A stretch of DNA of 14,687 nucleotides from Xanthobacteraceae bacterium (GCA_030037185.1 JASHRR010000295.1:1-14687), one strand, 5' to 3'. Shown: positions 1 to 6,507, numbered from the stretch's first letter. The notes: generated by a model from the letters alone, not told the origin. Numbers and translations are program-made.

Positions 1-86
1 GGTCGATTGAGAATCGCCGGCAGTCGAGTCATTCCGTCGCACTACAGGAAAAAAGCGATTCGGTTACCGTTGCGCCTGTCCTAAGC

Positions 87-137
87 GCGTTCAAAAAGGT
101 GCAGAAGGCGGTTAAGGTTCGTGTGGCCACCGAGGAA
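87..137 (+). pseudogene. rpoH remnant: C-terminal tail fragment
   Basis: The reading frame beginning at 87 gives AFKKVQKAVKVRVATEE. This closely matches the last residues of alphaproteobacterial RpoH (sigma-32), where region 4.2 ends in a stretch like 'RAFEKVQKAVK'. Nothing upstream in 1-86 resembles the rest of region 4, so the piece stands alone. It lies before, not after, the other RpoH pieces in this window, so it is out of order. It could be the tail of a second, otherwise lost copy. The short match alone would be weak; the RpoH fragments at 175-511 make it credible. Confidence 0.55.
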
Positions 138-174
138 GCCGTTGATGGAAGGCGATCTTCGGCATCGGCCGGCG

Positions 175-407
175 GCCTTCGAGGAAGGCGATATGCATCC
201 AGAGTACGTCGTGACCATCGCCAGGGATCTTGGCGTCACCGATCAGGATGTGGTTGATATGAACCGCCGCCTCAACCACAATGCGTCACTGAATATGCCC
301 ATCCGCGCGGACGTTGGTCGGCGCGAATGGCAGGATTGGCTGATCGCTTTGAGCAGCGGCGATTGGCGGATGAACGAATCGTCTGGATGAGCTCGCAAGG
401 CGGTTTC
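175..407 (+). pseudogene. rpoH: rpoH remnant: region 3 and start of region 4, internally deleted
   Basis: The frame from 175 reads AFEEGDMHPE, then ARDLGVTDQDVVDMNRRL, then SLNMPIRAD and EWQDWL. These are the landmarks of the RpoH region 3 segment in alphaproteobacteria. After EWQDWL (about 350) the frame shifts to RFEQRRLADERI, matching the 'IFEARRLADEP' part at the start of region 4. A further shift gives a DEL/ARRF-like continuation to about 407. Some 35 residues normally present between the two blocks are missing. There is no start codon, no region 1 or 2 on this strand and no intact C-terminus, so the gene is dead. A shorter copy of the 'EGDL' motif (MEGDLRH, about 145-165) just upstream hints at a small local duplication. 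Confidence 0.75.
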
Positions 408-410
408 GTG

Positions 411-511
411 CGAGATCCGTTGCTTCGCCTTGCGCAGATTGAAGAACTGCATCTTTGCTTGGCGGTCGTGCCTATCCTTACCATGGACCATGATCGGAGG
501 GTGTGTTCACC
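411..511 (-). pseudogene. rpoH: rpoH remnant: inverted region 2.4 to 3.0 fragment
   Basis: Read on the minus strand from 511, the sequence gives TLRSWSMVRIGTTAKQ. After a one-base deletion it continues as QFFNLRKAKQRIS. This is the RpoH segment 'ILRSWSLVKMGTTA..KLFFNLRKAK' that includes region 2.4, the part contacting the -10 promoter element. In an intact gene this block comes directly before the EEGD...LGV block found at 175 on the plus strand. Here it lies on the other side and the other strand, so an inversion or a multi-step rearrangement has occurred. Similarity fades beyond 511 (a possible EH just before TLRSW, then stops). Confidence 0.75.
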
Positions 512-821
512 AGCTCAACCGCTCTCCGCCCGCTAACTAAGGCCTTCGCGCGCCCTTTTTCATGGCGACGCATAACGTATGCTGTGCACCCCGCGAGAAG
601 TCCTCGTCCACCTCCTCAATCGGCTATCTATCTGAGGGTCGCGGCACCCCGGCTCGTTGCTCGTCCAATGCCGCACCCGCTGATCCCGCGCAGCCGCCGA
701 TCGCCCTCACCTCGAGGCGGACTCCTGTTCTTCAACGTCCACGGGCCAGGGCAATTTCGCGCTGGTCCTGATGTGGGACAGACCCGGCATAATCGGCCCA
801 GCACGTTGATGAAAGTCGTCG

Positions 822-1215
822 ATGGCAACGGCACACCTCCTCCACGGCTATCTCGGCGTCGGCAAGACACCGCTCGCGCGCCCCGGAGCACGAGCTTCCT
901 GCCGTGCGCTTCACGCGCGACGAATGGATCACGCGTCTCTGCGGCGATCATCGGGATGCCGAACGCGCGCAATCGAGGACATGCGGTCTGGTCGCGTTGC
1001 CTGCAAGTTGGGGCTCGACGTCGTGCTCGACTTCGGGCTTTGGTCGCGTCAGGAAATTGCCTGCCGAGATCGCGGCGCTAGCCGCCTTGGCGCACCTCGA
1101 TCGCGTGACGTGTTCGGACAGCGTGGCGTCGCAACCGATTGAGAAGCGGAACACCAAGTTGAGCGGCGATTTCCTGATCGTGCCGCTTTCGAAACCCTCG
1201 CAAGGCCCCCATGAT
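822..1215 (+). pseudogene. P-loop (AAA-type) small kinase, multiply frameshifted
   Basis: Pieces of one protein follow in order but in different frames. From 822 comes MATAHLLHGYLGVGKT, a start with a Walker A motif whose Thr/Ser-Thr end has become TP. From about 900 comes PAVRFTRDEWITRL. From about 970 comes IEDM and then LGLDVVLDFGLWSRQE, the Walker B-like strand. From about 1075 come RVTCSD and KRNTKLSGDFLIV, and a last shift gives AAFETLARP. This order matches single-domain ATP-binding kinases of the AAA_33/zeta-toxin-like type, about 140-170 residues long. At least four frameshifts leave no usable reading frame. The substrate of the parent family is not fixed, so no gene name is given. 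Confidence 0.7.
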
Positions 1216-1326
1216 CGCCTCGAAAACGACGTTCATCCGGCCAATGTCGGACAAAGAAAGGGTGCAGAGGAAAGCGGTAGCGAACGTCGGAATAAGTGTT
1301 GTCGGCGCAAAGCCTCGGGAGAGCAA

Positions 1327-1662
1327 GTGAACCGGAAACTTCTTGTCATGGGTGTTCCGGCCGCCGGCAAGACCACGCTTGCCCATACCCTGGCACCGCT
1401 GCTCAATGCGGTCGTGTTCGACGCCCACGCCGTTCGCGCGAACCTGGCGCGCGATCTCGGCGTCGGCCACCAAGACAGCGTCGAGCACGCGCCCCGCATG
1501 GGATCGATGTGCGATCGCCTGGTTAAAGCCGGCGGCACAGTAATCGCTGACTTTGTCTTTCCGACGACACATACGCGCGCCGCTTTCGGAAAAGCTTTTA
1601 CGACCTGGCTCGATCGGGCGATCTCGGCGACCAAGATGCGCAAGCTCGGCACAGTTCCTTGA
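1327..1662 (+). pseudogene. Adenylylsulfate kinase-like (CysC-type) P-loop kinase, C-terminally truncated
   Basis: A GTG start at 1327 with a GGGAGAG stretch just upstream gives 111 codons. Residues 2-17 carry a Walker A motif (GVPAAGKTT). RANLARDLGV, RMGSMCDRLVKAGG and VIADFVFPTTHTRAAFG follow, the run expected of small APS-kinase-like proteins that phosphorylate adenylylsulfate to PAPS, or relatives acting on similar substrates. After FTTWLDRA the frame departs from the family. Another frame briefly resembles the 'EDTNKM' segment, then the stop is reached. The family normally runs to about 170-200 residues, so the C-terminal third is missing. The stop lies three bases before the TPR-sulfotransferase ATG, which suggests translational coupling in the ancestor. 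A functional short form cannot be excluded. Confidence 0.65.
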
Positions 1663-1665
1663 GCG

Positions 1666-3711
1666 ATGCGCTCGGCGAATCAAATCCTTGCGCGCGCTTT
1701 TGCCGCCCATCAAGCGGGCCATATTGCCGAGGCTGAGTCCCTGTGCACACAAGTGCTGCGGGTCGACAAGACGCAATTCGATGCACTGCATATGCTCGCG
1801 ATGATTGAGGCCCGGCGCGGCAATTTTGCCGCCGGCCTAGCCCGCATCGATGAAGCGCTGCGCGTCAGGCCGAACACAGTCGACGCGCTGATCAATCGGG
1901 CGTGCATGCAAAGTGCGCTCGGCGATGCTGCTGGTGCGCTTGCGACGTACCAAAAGGCGCTCGCTCTCAATCCGCAATCCGCGCTGGCGCATAGCAACAT
2001 GAGCGTCGTGCTTCGCCAGAAGGGACAGGCCGAGGACGCGCTTGCGCACTGTGACGCGGCGCTCGCTGTCGCGCCGGATTACGCGGACGCCTGGAACAAT
2101 CGCGGCAATATTCTCTGCGATCTGAAGCGTTGGCAGGACGCGCTCGCGAGCTATGATCGGGCGATCGCCGTGCACCCCGAGCTCGCGGAATCCCATGTCG
2201 GCCGCGGCAACGCGTTGCGTCGACTGAGTCGTTACGACGAAGCCGTCGCCGCTTACGATCGAGCGCTGACGCTCAGGCCCGGCAATGCGGAAACGCTCTG
2301 CAACTGGGGCGTCGCTCTCGCCGAGCTGAACCGTTTTGAGGCCGCAGAGGCAAAGTTCCGTCGTGCCATCGCGCTCAATCCTGGCTTCGCCGGGGCGTAT
2401 AACAATCTCGGGCTGACCTTGAAGGAACGCGGGCAGCTGGTCGAAGCAGAGGCAAATTTCCGTCGTGCCATCGCGCTCAATCCTGGCTTCGCCGGGGCCT
2501 ATAACGATCTCGGGCTGATCTTGAAGGAACGCGGGCGGCTGGTCGAAGCGAAACAGGCGATAGAACAGGCAATTCGTCTTTCGCCTGCGACGACGTCCTA
2601 CTACGACAATCTCGGTGAGATCAAATCATTCGTAGCCGGCGACCCCCATATCACGACGCTCGAAAGATTGGCGGAGCAAGCTGCCGCTCTACTCACCTCA
2701 GACCGTATCCATCTGCATTTTGCGCTCGCCAAAGCCTATGAGCATACCGCTAGGTTCGAGGACGCGTTCCGCCAATTGCTCGCCGCTAATGCGCTCAAAC
2801 GCCGGCAAATTGCCTACGATGAACCCGCTACGCTCGCCCGCATGGAACGCACGAGCGCGGTGTTTACTCGCGACTTCATAGCGGCTCGCCATGGGGCCGG
2901 CGCGCCATCTCCAGTTCCGGTGTTCATCGTCGGAATGCCGCGTTCGGGCACGACGCTAATCGAGCAGATCCTGGCGAGTCATCCCGATGTTTACGGAGCC
3001 GGTGAGCTCGGCCTGTTCGAGCAGGCTGCGCGCGCTGTCGGCAACGCGTTGCCCGATGCTCGACGCTTTCCGGACATGGTGTTGGCCATGTCGGGTGAGC
3101 ATTTTCGCGCTCTGGCAACGCATTACCTCGGCGGCCTGCTGCCGAACGCGCCGAAGGCGTCGCGGATTGTCGATAAGATGCCGGGGAATTTTCTTTTTAC
3201 CGGCCTCATCCATCTGGCGCTGCCTCAGGCAGCCATCATCCACGCGGTCCGCGATCCGATCGATACGTGCGTGTCTTGCTTCTCGGTGCATTTTACCCGC
3301 GGGCAACCACACACATCCGATCTGGCGGAGCTTGGTCGCTATTACCGGCACTATCGGGCCCTGATGGCCCATTGGCACCGCGTGCTGCCGCCTGGACGCA
3401 TCTTTGAGGTGCATTATGAGGACCTCGTCGATGATATAGAGGGCGTAGCGCGATGCATCATGGCTCATTGCGGACTGGCCTGGGACGCCCGTTGCCTCGA
3501 CTTTCACCGCACCGAGCGGCCGGTCCGAACGGCGAGTGCCGCCCAGGTTCGCCAACCGATCTACAAAAGCTCGGTGGGGCGCTGGCGCCGATATGCGAAT
3601 TTCCTGGGGCCGCTATTGAGCGAGCTAGAACCTTCCCGCGCCGCAATCATTCCTGCGATCGGTATAAAATCCCAAACCTCAAGGAGTGTGGATTGGCCTC
3701 CTCAAAATTGA
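1666..3711 (+). CDS. TPR-repeat sulfotransferase family protein
   Basis: This 681-residue protein has two parts. Residues 1-330 are tandem TPR units, the protein-binding helices with the A..NN.G / A....A..L.P pattern. The C-terminal part is a sulfotransferase domain (Sulfotransfer_3 type). VFIVGMPRSGTTLIEQ at about 419-434 is the 5'-phosphosulfate loop that binds PAPS, GAGEL follows, then DKMPGNF, and VRDPIDTCVSC at about 527-537 is the 3'-phosphate site. Such proteins transfer sulfate from PAPS to a sugar, peptide or other acceptor; the acceptor here is unknown. The ATG at 1666 is the only start that keeps the first TPR, but no strong ribosome binding site precedes it. It follows the kinase stop by three bases, so coupled translation is likely. 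The last few residues (VDWPPQN) lie in sequence resembling an IS21 end, so the tail may be altered. The domain itself looks complete. Confidence 0.9.
   Translation: MRSANQILARAFAAHQAGHIAEAESLCTQVLRVDKTQFDALHMLAMIEARRGNFAAGLARIDEALRVRPNTVDALINRACMQSALGDAAGALATYQKALALNPQSALAHSNMSVVLRQKGQAEDALAHCDAALAVAPDYADAWNNRGNILCDLKRWQDALASYDRAIAVHPELAESHVGRGNALRRLSRYDEAVAAYDRALTLRPGNAETLCNWGVALAELNRFEAAEAKFRRAIALNPGFAGAYNNLGLTLKERGQLVEAEANFRRAIALNPGFAGAYNDLGLILKERGRLVEAKQAIEQAIRLSPATTSYYDNLGEIKSFVAGDPHITTLERLAEQAAALLTSDRIHLHFALAKAYEHTARFEDAFRQLLAANALKRRQIAYDEPATLARMERTSAVFTRDFIAARHGAGAPSPVPVFIVGMPRSGTTLIEQILASHPDVYGAGELGLFEQAARAVGNALPDARRFPDMVLAMSGEHFRALATHYLGGLLPNAPKASRIVDKMPGNFLFTGLIHLALPQAAIIHAVRDPIDTCVSCFSVHFTRGQPHTSDLAELGRYYRHYRALMAHWHRVLPPGRIFEVHYEDLVDDIEGVARCIMAHCGLAWDARCLDFHRTERPVRTASAAQVRQPIYKSSVGRWRRYANFLGPLLSELEPSRAAIIPAIGIKSQTSRSVDWPPQN
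2344..2547 (+). repeat. Tandem 102-bp duplication of one TPR unit
   Basis: Two adjacent 102-bp copies (2344-2445 and 2446-2547) differ at five positions by eye. Each encodes one 34-residue TPR with the core FRRAIALNPGFAGAYN. The other TPR units in the gene share only the protein pattern. This pair is therefore a recent in-frame duplication that lengthens the TPR array by exactly one unit. Confidence 0.92.
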
Positions 3712-3760
3712 CCCCTGATTGGCGGGCTTTTAGCTTAGACCCCTTCCGGTAAGGAGCACC
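3681..3760. mobile_element. Possible IS21-family end remnant
   Basis: The stretch just past the sulfotransferase domain holds CTCAAAATTGACCCC and, about 20 bases on, TAGCTTAGACCCC. AAATTGACCC-type sequences with repeated motifs are common at the ends of IS21-like elements. No transposase (istA/istB) is present, so only an end would be left. The stop codon of the sulfotransferase gene falls inside this stretch. This is pattern memory, not a search result. Confidence 0.3.
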
Positions 3761-4028
3761 TAAAGAGCGCGCGCAACACGAGCGACCGAACAGACCACTC
3801 GGCAACGTTCTTCGACCGATCTATCTCGGTTTGGTTGCAGATCGGGCGGTGCACAGGGTGCAGGGGTGTTGGTGCTTTTCCGGTCGCGCCTCGACGGGTT
3901 CCGTCCGCCGCCTCCTACGCGCCGGTTTGCGCCCAGGCGGCGTCACGGACGCGCTGACTCTCCCGCTATCGCTGTCCTGCGGCCAATGGCGGCGCCGTCA
4001 CGTCCGGCGTGTCGGCCGTCTCCGTCAT
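3761..4028. other. Intergenic stretch without recognisable genes
   Basis: I see no credible coding frame, RNA gene or clear repeat here. Open frames exist on both strands because of the high GC, but none has a ribosome binding site or a recognisable motif. Confidence 0.5.
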
Positions 4029-4102
4029 CAGGGCGTAGCTCAGCGGAGAGCGCCGACCTTGGGGACCGGATGCCGCCGGTTTTATCCCGGCTGCCCTGAC
4101 CA
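4029..4102 (+). pseudogene. Degenerate tRNA-Pro (TGG)
   Basis: A 74-base tRNA fold can be drawn. The acceptor is CAGGGCG with TGCCCTG (six Watson-Crick pairs and one G-T), followed by discriminator A and an encoded CCA. The D arm is GCTC/GAGC, the anticodon loop CTTGGGG (anticodon TGG, G37), and the T stem GCCGG/CCGGC. Two defects argue against function. The anticodon stem CCGAC/ACCGG has two A-C mismatches next to the loop, and the T loop TTTTATC lacks the near-invariant C56. The TGG anticodon followed by G37 fits tRNA-Pro. It may be a decayed gene or a foreign tRNA of low quality. Confidence 0.6.
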
Positions 4103-4201
4103 CACAAACACGCAGCAGCTCAGCCTTGCTCGCTGCCGCCATGCGCAGCGTGGCACGACAACCGCCGTCAGAGCGGGACTTGCCCTCAAGAATACGGTTC
4201 C

Positions 4202-4252
4202 TTCGCCTGTCAAGCGAGAGGTCGTTGGTTCCAATCCAACCAGGGCACGCCA
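4202..4252 (+). pseudogene. tRNA 3' half, Asp-like (GTC)
   Basis: The anticodon arm is TTCGC-CTGTCAA-GCGAG (anticodon GTC). The variable loop is AGGTC and the T arm is GTTGG-TTCCAAT-CCAAC with a normal T loop. A 3' acceptor strand ending GCCA follows; discriminator G fits tRNA-Asp. There is one base too many between the T stem and CCA. Directly upstream, TGCCCTC and GAA/TTC could form a poor acceptor and D arm, but the standard TA-GCTC...GAGC D arm is missing. The gene is therefore broken or rearranged. Asn is a less likely origin. Confidence 0.5.
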
Positions 4253-4256
4253 AAAT

Positions 4257-4287
4257 TGCCCCGTAGCTTAGTGCTAGAGCGCTTACG
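4257..4287 (+). pseudogene. tRNA 5' half
   Basis: TGCCCCG-TA-GCTT-AGTGCTA-GAGC-G has the layout of a tRNA 5' half: seven acceptor bases, TA at positions 8-9, and a D arm with a G-T pair. It starts four bases after the CCA of the preceding 3' half. TTACGAT follows, which could be an anticodon loop (ACG, Arg) with no stem, and no matching 3' half lies downstream. Six of its seven acceptor bases can pair with the acceptor strand of the 3' half at 4241-4247. Confidence 0.45.
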
Positions 4288-4599
4288 ATCCGTCCTCGAT
4301 ACTTGCCAAGGCCCGCGCTGACGGCCCATACGAGGGGAGTGCGATGCGCAGGACTGTCAGAGCAAAGAATGAACTTCGCACCTACGAGAGCGCGCCGGCC
4401 GTTCCCGGCCTTTCGGCCGAGAAGCAAACCGGACCGTGTTGCCCTGCCGGCTCAGTTCTACGAGCGTCGGGGCGATTGCCGATCGCATTCGGGAGATGGC
4501 GAGCCTGGCACTCCAAGGCGCGCACCGCGTCAACCGTCGGGCCCAACGCAGCAGCAGGGCGCGCCACCGCCAAATTGATCGTTTCCTCCGTTTCGCCAC
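4288..4599. other. Intergenic stretch without recognisable genes
   Basis: No supported gene. Open frames on both strands here are arginine- and alanine-rich in the manner of chance frames in GC-rich DNA, and none shows a domain motif or ribosome binding site. Confidence 0.45.
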
Positions 4600-4879
4600 C
4601 TACTCGATCACCACTTGTACCATCTCGATCGCGACTTGTAGCGTCGTTACTATGAAGGCGACACCACCAATCGCTGCCATGAATCTGGCGACGCTGCCCC
4701 AGGGCCATTATGGGCCGGGTCACGCTGATAGCGCAAGGATGACCGCCAATGCCTATTATCTGCCAAACGTTTACTGCAAGCCATATCATGATAGCTAACA
4801 ACAACCAATCAACTACTAAAACTACCCTGATATCAAATTTTTGATCCTCTAGCAGGGACTCAAACCATTTATCAACCAT
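4600..4879 (-). pseudogene. Possible degraded small membrane protein
   Basis: From an ATG at 4879, with GGGG five bases upstream, the minus strand reads MVDKWFESLLEDQKFDIR and then a clear hydrophobic helix, VVLVVDWLLLAIMIWLAV. The frame then loses coherence. A second frame from about 4680 gives MAAIGGVAFIVTTLQVAIEM, another possible membrane helix, ending at a stop at 4600-4602. The two helices in neighbouring frames suggest one small membrane protein broken by a frameshift. The first part is AT-richer than its surroundings. No family is recognised, and a chance hydrophobic frame remains possible. Confidence 0.3.
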
Positions 4880-4908
4880 CTTATCCCCGCATTTCCACTC
4901 GGTCATAG

Positions 4909-5040
4909 GCCGCGAGAGCCAACGTCGATCATTACATTGCAACCGAGAAGGCAGCCGAACGCGAAGTCATAGCGGCGCCCACACCTGACGACAAGCCCAT
5001 TACCGGCTTGCTTCCGGCCTTCACGGAGGTTACCGTGTAA
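4909..5040 (+). pseudogene. Short C-terminal coding remnant, unrecognised
   Basis: An open frame without a usable start codon reads VDHYIATEKAAEREVIAAP, then DDKPITGLLPAFTEVTV and stop. The composition looks protein-like (acidic, balanced, GC at third positions). It lies just upstream of the ribbon-helix-helix-like gene on the same strand. It may be the tail of a lost upstream partner. No function can be assigned. Confidence 0.25.
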
Positions 5041-5069
5041 TCTCGTCAACGCAATCAGGATCAAAATCC

Positions 5070-5309
5070 ATGGCCTTCACCAACGCCGAAAAGCAAGCCC
5101 GCTACCGCGATCGCCACCTGGTCGACGGCAACAAGCGTCGTGTGCAACTCATTCTCGACGCCAGCACCCGGGAGCAACTCGGCCGGTTGGCCCATCGCAA
5201 AGGTTATACCGTAACTGCTCTGATAGAGGAACTCGCCGCGAGTGCCGAGCGGCGCACGGTCGCGAAGCTGTCAGGCAAGGCGCTGAAGCGCTATTACGGC
5301 GGCGAATAG
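5070..5309 (+). CDS. Small ribbon-helix-helix-like DNA-binding protein
   Basis: This is a 79-residue basic protein. The N-terminus (TNAEKQARYRDRH) is a charged helix. RRVQLILDASTREQLGRLAHRKG followed by YTVTALIEELAAS has the strand-helix-helix layout of CopG/Arc-type repressors and of antitoxins that bind operators as dimers. The C-terminal tail ends KLSGKALKRYYGGE. The ATG at 5070 is preceded only by a weak CAGGATC site. No complete toxin gene follows, so this looks like an orphan regulator left from a plasmid, phage or toxin-antitoxin unit. The fold assignment comes from the residue pattern only. Confidence 0.65.
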   Translation: MAFTNAEKQARYRDRHLVDGNKRRVQLILDASTREQLGRLAHRKGYTVTALIEELAASAERRTVAKLSGKALKRYYGGE

Positions 5310-6481
5310 GCGTATCGTCACCAATTGAGCATGGTTACGCCGCAACTAACCTACACGCGCCGTGCTAAACAATGGCGCCGAGCCAGCGTCATCCAGAAAC
5401 CAACGCCGATACGAAGCGAGCCATACAGCTGATCGACACCAACATCATTTCAGCAAGCGAGTCTGCCGTTAGAAACCCAAGCCGCCGAAGCGCGCCATCC
5501 TGGCAGGGAACGCCGTAAAGCCGCAGCGAGCCACGCTCATCAAGAAAACCAGAGAATATAGTACAATAATCAGTATGCCAAGAAGCGTCCGTGCACCGAC
5601 GAAGAAGAGCGAGCATCTACATCGGTAGCTGATAATGCAAAGCGAAGTCATCGCCGTCTCGTCAATCACTTGCTGGCCAAGGCGCGGTGCATGGCGTCGA
5701 GCATGCCCGGGTGCTCGGCGGAACACTGGCGGGCATCGAACCACTCGCTTTCGATGGCCTCGGGCGCACCCGAAATTCCTGATGACGAAAGCCTGCGGGA
5801 CTCGTCGTGAACGCACACACGGGGCTGCGGGAAGTTAACGCATGCCACTTGGGCGGGCATCTGGCGTAGGGACCGGACGGTCGTGCGCTGCGCGGGGTCG
5901 CTGACGGCTGCACGGTCGACTTCCGTGCGCTGCTCGGTGAGGAAGTCCACGCCGGTCTCGTTTGTATCAACGTAAATGAGCCCCGACGTTGCAAGACGCG
6001 GCTGTTGGCCTTCGCACTCGAGCGGCGGTGCGATTGCACTTTCGAATAGGTTTTGGCGCCGGCAGCCACCGCCCCGCTGGCCGCGGCGCGGTGCTCGTGC
6101 AGCCGACGGTCGGGCAGTTTGAGCCGAAGCCCCGCCCGCCCAACTGGCACGCAGCGATTCGCCCTGGTACGGCGCCATAGCATTGTGTGGAAGTGCGGGC
6201 CGACCATGAGCCACTGATCTCGTGTGCCATCGCTTCGGCGGCAGCAGGAGCTCAGCGGGCTGCATCAAAACGGCTGTGCCACATAATTGAACGCGACGGC
6301 TCTTCAGCGCTCCGTATCATCGCCAGCAGGAGAGGCGATATCAAAGCTAGCAGTCTGTTGCGCGCGGGCGCTCCCTCGAATCGACAGATCTCATTCAAGG
6401 TGCCGTCTGGAAACCGCCGTCATGGAGCGGCCCGCCCAGGAAACGTACCAGCGGCCCGCAGCAGCTACGGACATCGGCGTG
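5310..6481. other. Long region without a supported gene
   Basis: About 1.2 kb. The first 330 bases are AT-richer than the window average and contain a 48-codon frame (5372-5518, +) with the motif QLIDTNIIS, which recalls the N-terminus of PIN-domain toxins. From 5666 to 6268 the minus strand has a 200-codon open frame and an overlapping 181-codon one. Neither shows a domain, a good ribosome binding site or consistent codon use. This may be an old decayed gene, but I cannot name it. A six-base inverted repeat, GGCGTA/TACGCC, lies just after the ribbon-helix-helix gene. Confidence 0.45.
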
Positions 6482-6507
6482 CCGTGGCAGCGCTGCGATT
6501 GCCACGG
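6482..6507 (-). terminator. Hairpin after the mechanosensitive channel gene
   Basis: CCGTGGCA (6482-6489) and TGCCACGG (6500-6507) form a perfect 8-bp stem around a 10-base loop, about ten bases past the stop codon of the channel gene. No T-run follows on the minus strand. It could be a weak terminator or a 3'-end-stabilising hairpin rather than a classical intrinsic terminator. Confidence 0.4.

Noticed and set aside
503..1081. 192-codon plus-strand open frame
   Set aside because: Arg/Pro/Ser-rich translation typical of chance frames in GC-rich DNA, and it overlaps the kinase pseudogene whose true frames are recognisable.
1078..1791. 237-codon minus-strand open frame
   Set aside because: Antisense to the CysC-like kinase frame and the start of the TPR-sulfotransferase gene; no domain and no ribosome binding site.
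2956..3555. 199-codon minus-strand open frame
   Set aside because: Entirely antisense to the sulfotransferase domain, which is strongly supported.
4202..4287. Two-piece permuted tmRNA, as known in alphaproteobacteria
   Set aside because: The T arm and acceptor do not match the tmRNA pattern, there is a normal-sized anticodon arm, and no tag-peptide reading frame is visible.
5666..6268. 200-codon minus-strand open frame considered as transposase or other gene
   Set aside because: No DDE, IS630, IS66 or other transposase motif could be placed, and an overlapping frame is almost as long; left as unexplained open sequence.
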